Assembly (NCBI RefSeq): GCF_013375155.1
Contig: NZ_JABXOF010000003.1
Coordinates: forward strand, 372,001-436,000
DNA from: Serratia ureilytica
GTDB lineage: Bacteria; Pseudomonadota; Gammaproteobacteria; Enterobacterales; Enterobacteriaceae
Direction: 5' to 3'
Length of the DNA stretch: 64,000 bases
Position 1 is the stretch's first letter. Every line of letters starts with the position of its first letter. The notes beneath the pieces were generated by a model that was given only the letters and a program-made list of their open reading frames with translations, was not told the DNA's origin and did not search any database. Below, piece by piece: positions 49,641-60,300 of this stretch. The position numbers and the translations under genes are program-made.

Positions 49641-50969
49641 TTATCCAGCCTCTGGGCGTTCTGTGCAGGGGAATTGCCGTAAATGTCCCCCGGCACTTAC
49701 TTCTAAACGCCCAATAACTGGTTTAGAATTTGCACCTAAATTACCTACAAGATCCAGTGCCTTGTTTCGAGCATTTTCCCAGTTTTTCTCTGGTTTAAGA
49801 ATTTGTTCGATTTTAGGCTGAGTGCTTCCCTTAGCCTTACTAATTCCCCCAAACGCTGATGCAGCAGCGCTCGCTACAATACCCGCCTGAACCTCATCCA
49901 GACCGTACTCTTTCTGGAGTGCTTCCGATACTTTCTGAGTGGCAACAACACCTTCAGCCTGCATCTGCTGCGCAAACGTCGCCGTCAGATCGTAAACCAT
50001 CTTGATCGGGATATCTTCACCCAGGGCACGATCTATTGCCTGCTTCACTGCCAGACTGTCGGTCAGCACGTCACCGTATTTCTGCTGACAGCTTTCCGGA
50101 TTGCTGGCGCAGTCGCTGATGAGCTGCTTCTGCTGGGCGGTACTCAGCTCCTCATACTTCTTGATAACGCCGCTGCAGTCACCGCCGCTGGCCTGGCAGG
50201 ACTTCATTTCAGCAGACCAGTTATCTATCTGTTTGCTGCTCAGATAGTTATTCTCAACCGCATTCTTTCCAGCCTGACCGCCGGTCACCGCTCCCGCAGT
50301 ATCCCCCGTCGCCAGGCCGCCTGCAAGCCCTGCGGCCAGCTGGCTCAGCGTGCTCACCTGCTGCTTCTCGCTTTCGCTCAGCTGCTGCGCCGTTTTGCCC
50401 GGGAACAGCTGCCCGGCAATGTAGCGCGCCGCCAGTTCACCGCCGCCCGCGCCCAACCCGCCTGCCGCAGCTGACTGGTTGTTCAGCTGCGCCGTCACCG
50501 CGCCCAGCACCGCGTGCGCCATCGCATTGGCGGCGATGTTATCCTCACCGACCCGTTTCTTGATTTCCGTCGCCAGGTACGGCGAGGCACCACTCGCCAG
50601 CGCGCCCGCCAGGTTATTGCCCGCCAGCGCCGTCAACGCGCCCGTCACCGCCTGCGCCGCCTTCTGCAGGTCGCTGCCGGTGCCGTATTGCCGCATCGCG
50701 TTGTCGTACGCCTGCTTCATCACCGCCGCATCGTTCGTCGGTTTCCCGCTCTTCTCAAGCTGCTCCCTGGCCTGCGCCAGCGCCGCCGGGTCTTTCTGCG
50801 CCTTCAGCCCGGCAATCTCACCCTGCGTGCGGATGACGTCCATTGCCTGGCCGCCAATCTCCCCAATCAACTGCGCCTGCTTCAGCCGGTTCTGCTCCTT
50901 CTCCTTGTTGAATATCGGGCTGATGCTGCCGTCGTTGGCATGCTCGGTATCCCGGTTTAGCTGCGCCAC
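49641..50969 (-). pseudogene. Orphan cdiA C-terminal module with truncated toxin
   Basis: A 442-residue frame without secretion signals. Residues about 1-250 repeat the pretoxin-proximal region of intact cdiA up to VENN. A different C-terminal module then follows (VENNYLSSKQIDNWSAEMKSC...), with Cys-rich pretoxin sequence and then EKNWENARNKALDLVGNLG and VIGRLEVSAG. At that point the expected toxin catalytic part is replaced by GHLRQFPCTERPEAG and a stop, next to an IS-like scar. No immunity gene follows. It looks like a displaced cdiA-CT module, disabled at its 3' end. The reading frame has no native start; the first ATG is within the repeat. Confidence 0.82.
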
Positions 50970-50984
50970 ATCCTGCTGCTGTTT
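50247..50984 (-). repeat. cdiA 3' direct repeat, copy B (738 bp)
   Basis: Nearly identical to 52017-52754 in intact cdiA, with equal length. The homology begins at the VENN codons and ends abruptly within KQQQDV. Such repeats allow homologous recombination to swap toxin modules. Confidence 0.93.
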
Positions 50985-51043
50985 CCCGGTATTGCCCGGA
51001 AACAGCTGAGCGGCATCAGTGCCCTAGCAGAGGCTGTTGATAT

Positions 51044-51346
51044 TTACTTCAGCATCTTCATTAGCTCATTCATTAGTTCGGAAGCATCTTCTTTATAGCT
51101 TGATTCCCACTGAGTTTTCCAATCTACTGGGCGTCCTTCATCCTCCCATTCTGATAGAGCAAGTGCATTGATGATTTCCAGTTCAAACCAGATTCTCAGG
51201 TAATTATCTCTGCTTTTTTCATCCTCAAATAACTCATTTAATTGAGCCAAATCCTCTGCATAGCTTACGAACTTAGCAAAGCTAACAACGTTATTTAGAG
51301 AACTAAACGCACACTCACGAATAGCATCCTTCTTATTTGTCGCCAT
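51044..51346 (-). CDS. cdiI: Candidate CDI immunity protein
   Basis: A 100-residue acidic, probably all-helical protein (for example LAQLNELFEDEKSRDNYLRI, WEDEGRPVDWKTQWESSYKE). It starts 14 bases inside the end of cdiA, so translation is coupled, the standard cdiA-cdiI arrangement. It should bind and neutralise the C-terminal toxin of the adjacent CdiA in the cytosol. Its GC content is clearly lower than the chromosomal genes around it. I do not recognise a named immunity family; the call rests on position, size and acidity. Confidence 0.8.
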   Translation of the reverse strand: MATNKKDAIRECAFSSLNNVVSFAKFVSYAEDLAQLNELFEDEKSRDNYLRIWFELEIINALALSEWEDEGRPVDWKTQWESSYKEDASELMNELMKMLK

Positions 51347-54300
51347 ATTTAACCGTTACCACCCTTCCTGATTCGTTCGTTACCACTGACACTTTGCTTT
51401 CAGGATCAAAATGGACTGTTGTTCCGCCGCGGCTAGGAGTCGACTTTCCATTTTTAATTGTATTCTCAACAACAGAAGGAGTTATTCCTCGATCCTGCAT
51501 CCTATCTAAGGCATGACCTGAATACTCTCGGTTTCCGATTGTACTTGGTTGATTCCTGACGGGTTGATAAGATGGATTACTTGGTTGATTCATCGGATTA
51601 CGCTTGCTTCCCATAGGGATCGTTGCCGATACCTCATCACTGGCCTTATTAATCAACCTGGACGCTTCAGCGACATCCCCCTTCTTCAGCGCCGCCTCTG
51701 CCGCCTTGATCGCCTTACCGGCCGCATCACCAGCACCTGGGATAATCCCTATCGCCGCTACCAGATAATCCAGCGCACTCTGCGCTTCCGCAAAGCTCTT
51801 GATATCTCCAACCACCGGTACAAAATCGGCACCTGTCGACAGGATATCTTTCAGCTCTTCCCGGCGCTCAGTATACATCTTCACCGAGCACGCTTCCGCG
51901 CTCATTCCGGCACAGTTTTGCTGCTTATAGCGCTCATTTTCAGCGTCGACACGCTCTTCGGCTACCTGCTGAGGTGTCTTACCCTGAGATACAGCGTCAA
52001 CAACATCACTCAGCGCGTTATTCTCAACCGCATTCTTCCCAGCCTGCCCGCCGGTCACCGCTCCCGCAGTATCCCCCGTCGCCAGGCCGCCTGCAAGCCC
52101 TGCGGCCAGCTGGCTCAGCGTGCTCACCTGCTGCTTCTCGCTTTCGCTCAGCTGCTGCGCCGTTTTGCCCGGGAACAGCTGCCCGGCAATGTAGCGCGCC
52201 GCCAGTTCACCGCCGCCCGCGCCCAACCCGCCTGCCGCAGCTGACTGGTTGTTCAGCTGCGCCGTCACCGCGCCCAGCACCGCGTGCGCCATCGCATTGG
52301 CGGCGATGTTATCCTCACCGACCCGTTTCTTGATTTCCGTCGCCAGGTACGGCGAGGCACCACTCGCCAGCGCGCCCGCCAGATTATTGCCCGCCAGCGC
52401 CGTCAGCACCCCCGTTACCGCCTGCGCCGCCTTCTGCAGGTCGCTGCCGGTGCCGTATTGCCGCATCGCGTTGTCGTACGCCTGCTTCATCACCGCCGCA
52501 TCGTTCGTCGGTTTCCCGCTCTTCTCAAGCTGCTCCCTGGCCTGCGCCAGCGCCGCCGGGTCTTTCTGCGCCTTCAGCCCGGCAATCTCACCCTGCGTGC
52601 GGATGACGTCCATTGCCTGGCCGCCAATCTCCCCAATCAACTGCGCCTGCTTCAGCCGGTTCTGTTCCTTCTCCTTGTTGAATATCGGGCTGATGCTGCC
52701 ATCGTTGGCATGTTCGGTATCCCGGTTTAGCTGCACCACATCCTGCTGCTGTTTGTCTTTGTCGCGAACTATCAGCGTCCCCTCACTGACGCCGGCCTTC
52801 GTCGTGCCCTCGGCGTGCCCGCTGTTGTTGGCGCCCGACAGCATGCCGCCGGCCATATTGGTCAGCAGGTCTTTGCCCACCGGCCCGCCGGTGCTGAATG
52901 AACCGCCGCTGTGCGTCGCGCTGTAGTCCGCCTGGTTGTGAATGTCCTTCCAGCCCAGCGTGCCGGTATCGAGGCGGTTGTTCTCTTTGTCTGCCGTGCT
53001 GGCGATGACGGCGCCGTCGAACTGGGTATGTTCTTTGACCTTGACGTCATACCCGCCTTTGCCCGCAAACAGCCCGGTCTGCTCCTTGACGCTGTCAAAA
53101 TTACTTTTGAGCTTGTCCTGGTTCGCGCTGATGTAGCCCGAACCGGTCATCGAGCCTAAGGTGAAACTGCCGCCCGCGCTGACATTTTGCTGTTTGGCGT
53201 CATAGCGGTCGCTGTCCTGTTCGCTCTGCAGCGTCAGGTCACGGCCCACGTCGACGGTAACCTTTTCGCCGCTGGCCTGCGCGCCGGTAAGCGTGGTGTC
53301 TCGGCCGCTGGTCAGGCTGAGATTACTGCCCGCATCCAGGGTGGTTTCGGTATGGGTCAGGCCGTTGCCGTTCTCATGTCCCTTGCCGGCATTGACGCCG
53401 GCCGAGACGCTGATGCCATAGCCGCCCGAGCCGGCGCCGATACCGACGCCGACGTTGCCGCCTTTGCTGCTGTTCTTGCCGACGGTGCTTTCGCTGTTCT
53501 GCGCCGACTGCAGGGTAATGTCCCGCGCCGCATCCAGTGACAGGTCTTTGCCCGCCTTCAACTGGCTGCCGGTGATGGTGATATCGCCGCTTTGCGCATT
53601 GTGGTTCTTGCCGGTCGCCGTTATCGACAGGTTTTGCCCGGCGGTAAGCGTGCTACCCTGCGACTGTCGGCTGTCGGTGCGGGTTTCGCTTTTCGACGAC
53701 TGACTGCCGTAGGAGGCGCTGATGCCCACCGTATTGGTGGCGCCTTTCCCCGCCTCTGTGTTGAGCTTGTCGAGTTCAACGGCTTGCGCCGCCTGCACGC
53801 CGGAAAGCGCCGCCTTGGTGTTTTGCAGCGCGGTCAGGCGCCCGTCGCCTTCTTTTCTTGCCTGTTGCGCCGAGCTGACGGCGGTGTTGAGCGCGCCGCC
53901 CGCGGTGCCCGACAACGCCACGCTCAGGCCGCTCTGCTTTTGCTCGAAGGTTTCTTTGCGCGTGCGCCGATCGTAGCCGGGGTCGATAGTCACGCTGTCG
54001 CCGGTTAACGCCAGGTCCTTGCCCGCCACCAGGTCGGCGCCGCCAATGTGCAGTTGGTTGCCCGCCGTGATGTTGACGCTGCCCTGGCTGCTGCCGACGG
54101 TGCTGACGCTTTGGCTCTGGGTCGTGGCTTTCTCGTCGACTTCGTGTTTGCTCGACTGTTTGCCAATCGTGAAACCGATGCCGCCGCTTCCCAGCAGGCC
54201 GCTCTTTTTCTTCTCTTCCAGCAGGTAATGCGTGTCGGTCTCGGTGGCCGCACCGATATCGATATTACGGCCGGCCTGCAGGTTCACGTCCCGATCAGCG

Positions 54301-57300
54301 GCAATGGCAGAACCGGTGACCGTCAGGTCATTGCCGGCGCTGATGCTGACGCTGTTACCACTCAGCAGTGTACCGTTCTCGCGCGTGGTTCGGTCGTCGG
54401 TCACAGTGTGGCTGCTGCTCTTGTTCAGGAAGCCTTTTTTCTCGGAACGTTCCTCGCTGTAGCGCGACTCGCGCTCGGTGGCCGTATTGAGGGTGACATC
54501 CTTTTTTGCCTGCAGGGCGATGGCACCCTGGTCACTGTGAAGGGTGCTGCCGGTGACCGTGACATCGCCCTCACGCCCGATAACCGTGACGCCCTGCTGA
54601 CCGCTGAAGGTGCTGCCGGTGCTGATTTCGCGCTCGGTTTGTTCGATGCGATGGCTTTTGGTTTTGCCCTCGTGTTTGTTTTCGCTGTCCAGATCTTGCG
54701 TGCGGCTGCGCGCGTCTTTAATGGTCACGTCTTGCGCGCTGGCGCCAATACGCCCCTCTTTGCTCTCAATCTGCGCGCCTTCCGCCAGCAGTTGGTTACC
54801 CGCCACCAGAGTGACGCCCTGATCACCGCCGAGTGCGCTTAATGTCAGGCTCTCTTCCTGGCGGTCGTTGCTTACCGAGGAAGTCCGGCTGTTGGCATCC
54901 AGGTGTGTGGTATTGGTGGTGCTTTCGGCCTTGATGTTGATATCGCCGCCGGCCTGCACGCGGGTGCTGCCGCCGGCCTTGGCCTGGCTGCCCATGAACG
55001 TGACGTCTCGCCCAGCATTGAGCGTGAGGTTGCCGCCGGCGTTAAGCTCACTCCCCTGAGCCTGTTGCCATTCGCCGCTGACGTGCGCCATCCGGGAGCC
55101 TGCCGCTTCCGTGCCGCCGCGGGTACGGTTGCCCATAGAGCCCGAGATAACCTCAAGGTCGGCGGTATGGTTGCTTTTGGCGGCGGTGATGGTCAGGTTG
55201 TTGCGCGCGCTCAGGTTGAGCGTATCGGTCGCATCGAGCTTTGCCCCCGTGAGCGTGATATCGGTGCCGCGCAGGCGAATGTCGCCGGCGCTTAGGGTTG
55301 CCTGACGCAACGCATCCTGCAGATTGGTGCTCAGGGTCAGACTGTCGGCCTGCACGTCAATGCTGCCGGCCTTGATGTCACCGCCCTGATGCAGGAACTG
55401 CCCGGCGTCGACCGTCAGGGCTTTGTCGGCAAACAGGTTGCCGGCATTGGTGATGCTGTTGGCCGAGAGTTGCAGATCGCCACCACCAATCACCGCGCCA
55501 TCGCCGGTCAGGCGCAGCGTGGTCTGTGCCAGGTACACCTTCGGCACCCATACCGTTTGCGGGCCGCCTTCCGTTTGCACCGTCTCGCTCACCAGCCAGA
55601 CAATATCCTGCTGCAGCGCCGCAATCTGCTCCGGCGTCAGGGCCACGCCCGGCACCAGATGGAAGTCCTGGGCGACTTTACTGCCGTTGTTCATCAACTG
55701 CTGATACTGTTCCATCGCATCCCAGCCCTTGACGGACGGTTTGCCGGTCAGCGCCAGCACCTGCTCGCGCACCAGACGCTGCTCGTAAAAGCCGTCCCCC
55801 AGGCGCTTATGGGCCTGCGCGGGGTCATACCCTACGCGTTCGAGCATGTAGTCGCTGCTGATAAAGTTGTCGCGGCGGGTAAAGCGTTCATCGGTCACCA
55901 CCAGGAACGGGCTGCCGGTCGCCGTAGGTTGACTAAACAAGCCGTTATTGGGGATGGCGGTGGCCACATTGCCCAGATGCTGTAACTGCGTCAGCGCCAG
56001 CTCAGACGGCAGCAGCGGGCGCCCCAGCGGCGAAGACGGTGTGGCGCCGGGTTGCGTCATCTGTTCGCCCGGTGCCAGCGTCGTATCGCCGTCAGATCGG
56101 GCAGCACCCTCTACCGTGAAGGCCAGCGGATTGTGCTCCAGTTCGGCGCGTTCGGCATCCACGGCGTTTAATGCCGCCTGAAGCTGGCTGATTTGTGCCT
56201 GATTGAGCGTGGTATTGGTGATACGGGCCCCGTTAATGGTGACCGTGCCGTTGCCGGAGATAATCCCATCAACGGTCGCCAGCGCCGTGGTCTCGTCTCG
56301 ATTGAACGTCGGGTACCAGTGATGCGTGTCCTTGTCATAGTGGTCAACGATCACCGCCTGGCGCCGTTCGTTAACCGAGTAACCTCGGTTGTCTACGCTG
56401 CCGCCGCCGTCCTGCGTCAGGTTGCCGTTGGCGGTAATGACGCTGGCGTCATTGAGCAATGCTCCCGTGATGCGCAGCACCATGTTGCCGCCCGCCAGAA
56501 TACGCGCGCCGATACCTTCAGAGACCAGCCTGTCGCGCGTCAGCGTGCCGCTTTCGGTTCGCTCGCGGAAGTTGTTGTAATCGGTGATGAATGGCGCGCT
56601 GTCGATGTCGACATGCTTTTCGGGATCCCAGGTCATCACCTGCGTCCAGTCGTGTTCCCAATGGAAGCCGTTTTGATAAGGCGTCGGGATAGTCGCCAGT
56701 TGGTTTCCCCCCCGCGTCTCGTAGAACGTCATCGCATAGCTGCCGTCGGCATTCGGCTTGAGCGCCAGGTAGTTGACCCACAGGTCGGTAAGTGTGCCTT
56801 TGTTGTCCTTGACCCGCACCTGCGCGCGCTTGCCCGGCGCATCAATGGCCAGCAGGGTGCCGTAGCGGTTGGTTTGCGCCGCCGCGTCATCCTGGAAGGT
56901 CAACTGCTGGGTGGTCGGCGCCAGGGTACTTTTGTCGGGGTTGACCTTTGAGCCGTAGGAGCGCCAGTAATAGTTGTAGCGGTGCCATTTGTAGTCACTT
57001 TTTTCCGCCTCTCGCTCAATCACGAGCCCTTCACGCAGGTTGTTCAAGCGACGGGCCTCAATGGTGGCGTCCCCGTCCGCTTCGATAAAGCTCGCCCGGT
57101 TATCTATCAGGTCGTCGCTGTGCAGGTGCAGGCGGTCGGCGCTGTAAATCAGGGCGCCATCCCGGTTGGTCAGTCGCTCACCGGCCTGCACCGTCAGGCT
57201 TTGGGTCGCCGCCATCACCGCAGGCTGACCATGGTTGTCGATGACGCGCCCGCGCACGGTGATAGCGTCCCCCATCAGCGCCGCCGTGTTGTCCAGGGTA

Positions 57301-60300
57301 TCGACGTTCAGCGTCATGCTGTCCGCTTCAATACGCCCGGTGTTTTGCAACGCCCCGGTCGTCAGCTGCAGCGTTTTGCCTACCAGAGACGCCGGATTAG
57401 TGATACTGGCCGCATTGAGCACCAGATTGCCCGGCAGCAACCAGTCCGCCAGGTTGGTAAAGGCGCCGCTCAGGGAGAACGTCACCGTGCCGTTACTACT
57501 GATCGTTTCGCCGGTCTGATGGGTGTAGTCCTGCTGTGCGGACAGCGTCAACGCCTGCAGCCCCAGCAGGGTACCGTTCTGATTATTCAGGGCACGCGCA
57601 TGCAAGGTAAGTTGCCCTGAGCTCTCCACGCGGCCGCCCTGGTTAAGCAGCGCCAGCGGCGAGTCGGTACGGGAGAGGGCAGCGTTGATATCGAGATTGC
57701 CGTCGGCCAGGATGCGTCCCTGACGGTTGTCCAACTGCGTGACACCCGAGAGGGTCATCTGCCCGCTGCTCTGCAGGCGGCCTGCGGTATTGTCAATGTC
57801 ACGGGCGGTGATGTCGGTACGCGTGGTACCCAGTATCAGCCCGCCGTCTCGGTTGTTCAGGCGATCGGTCAGCAGTTTGATTGCCCCCTGGCTGCTGAGC
57901 GTGCCCTGACCGCTGTTATCGAGTGCTTCGGCCTTGAGCGTCAGGCCCTGGGTCGACACCAGTTGTCCACCCTGGTTGTTGACCTGTGCCCCCTCAAGGG
58001 TGAGCGCGTCGCCGCTGTGTAACTTGCCTTGTTGATTGTTAAGCCGGTCGAGTCGGTAGATGCCCGTGCCCTGACTGATGAGCGTGCCGCCGTCGTTGTT
58101 CAGCTGCTTTGATGTCACCGTGATGCCGCCACGGCTGCTGAATACGCCGCGCGTATTATTGATACCGGCGGCCGACACCTCTTGACCACCATTGCTGCGC
58201 ACTGCACCGCCGGTATTTTCCAGCAAGCCAAAAATGCGCAGTGTCACCTGTTGCTGGCCGTCTATCGTCCCGCCGGCGTTATTCAGCGCTTGTGCGTCAA
58301 GTTGAAGCGCCTCACCACTCTGCATTTTCCCATCGCGGTTGTTCAGCGCATCGCTCAGCATAAGGCGTTGTTGTTTCTGGCTGTAGAGCAGCCCGCCCTG
58401 CGTATTGTCGAGCGAACGGGCGGCGATACTCAGCCCCTCGCCGGCCAGCCACTGACCGCCAGCGTTATTGACGGCGCCGGCGTGTTCGCCGTCTTTGGCA
58501 CCCGTAACAGCAAGCTGCCCCTGCGCCAAAACCTTGCCGTTGCGATTATCGATATCCTGCTTGATGCGCAGCGCCAGGTCGTGTGCCGACTGTAGTACAC
58601 CTTTAGCGTTACCCAGCCAGTCAGCCGCAAGCTGTGCGGCCTGCAGGCTCTGTACGCTACCTTCCGTATTGTCAAAACCGCCGCTGTTCGCCTGCCAGCC
58701 GCCCTGACTGCCCATCCAGCCCCGGGCGTTGAAAATGTCCTGCGCCTGCAGCATTTGAGACGACTGACTAAAAATCCGCCCCTGGCCGTTATCCAGCTTG
58801 CCGGTGAACTGCATGTCCAGGCTGCCCAGCGCGTTGATTGCACCCAGGGCATTGCGCAGACTGGCGGCGCGCACCTCGGTGCGCCCATTGCCGGTAAACG
58901 TGCCGCCCCGATTGTCCCAGTCGCCGGTCAGGTTCAAGAAAAGCACCTGCCCACCGAGCACCACACCGGCGGCGCGGTTGGTCAACTGCCCTCCCAGCAG
59001 AGACAGATCGCCGCCGCTCTGCAACGAGCCGCCATCATTATCGAACAGGCTGGTCGCACCGCCGTTAACAGCAAGGGCCTGCTGCGCGGTCAGTATACCG
59101 GTGCGATTGAGGATATTGCCTGCGGCGTCAAGTGTCAGGTCACCGCCGGACTGCAGATGCCCGCCAGTATTGTCGAGCGACTGCGCGCTGGCGGTGACCT
59201 GCCGGCCGCCTTGTGCGGTGCCGCCCTGATTGTCCCAGTCGCCATCGGTCTTGACGGTGAGTCTATTGCCGCCTTCAAGCCAGCCGGCGGTGTTGCTCAG
59301 CCCTTGCTTCGCCGTCAGATCCGCATCCTGCCTGGCGACTACCTTGCCCTGAGCGTTATCGAGGCGCTGCGCCGCCAGTGTGAGTGACTCGCCGCTGATT
59401 TCGCCCTCGCGGTTCACCAACTCAGCCGCACTGTTCAACACCAGTTGTTGCCCGCCCAGCAGTTTGCCGGCCTCGTTGCGCACGCTCCCTGCCGCTATGT
59501 GGGTTTGCCCGCTCCCCGATATCGTGCCACGGCGGTTATTCAACTTACCGTCGGTGCGCAGGGTCAACGTCTGCCCGGCGCCCAGCACCCCCTGCGTATT
59601 GTCCACCCCCTGGCGGGCATGCAGGTCAAGCTGCGCTTGGCCAATCACCTTGCCCTGCGTGTTGTCGAGGCGAGCAGACTTCACCGTCAGCACCGCGGCG
59701 CTAATTTCGCCGTCGCGGTTGCTGGTGTTACCCGAGGTGGTCAGGGTTGATGCCTGGCCTGACAGCAGCTTGCCGCCGTCGTTGTTGAGGTTCGTTGCCG
59801 TTGCCGTGACGGCCGTTTCGCCTTGCGCCGTACCCCCGCGGTTGTCCCAGTCGCCGGTATGGATATCCAACGCCTTGCCGGCACCAATGAGGCCGCGTTG
59901 ATTATCCAGGCGGCTGGATGTCAGATCGAGATTGCCCTGACCGATGACCTGTCCCTGCGTGTTATCCAACCGCTGCGCCACCAGACGTACGTCATCACCG
60001 CTCAGGGTTCCGGACGCGTTATTCAGATCGCTGCCCGCCTCAAGCGTCAGGCCGTTCCCAGCCAGCAGGTTGCCCCCGGCATTATTCACCGCGCCATTAG
60101 CATGGAGCGTGAGCCCCGACTGGGTTTTTAACGTGCCCCCCTGATTATCGAGGCGCCCGGCATCGAGACGCAGGTCGCCGTTACTGCCCAGCGTCCCGCC
60201 GGTATTGTCGAGCAGGCCGCCGACCTGCCAGTGCTGCGCCGCGCTCCCCAGCGCCACCAGGCGGCCTCGCTGATTGACTAACTGGCTGGCCGAAAGCCGG

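Noticed and set aside
49500-49642. A complete insertion sequence between the cdiA remnants
   Set aside because: Only an IS4-like end motif is visible; there is no transposase frame and no matching second terminal repeat.
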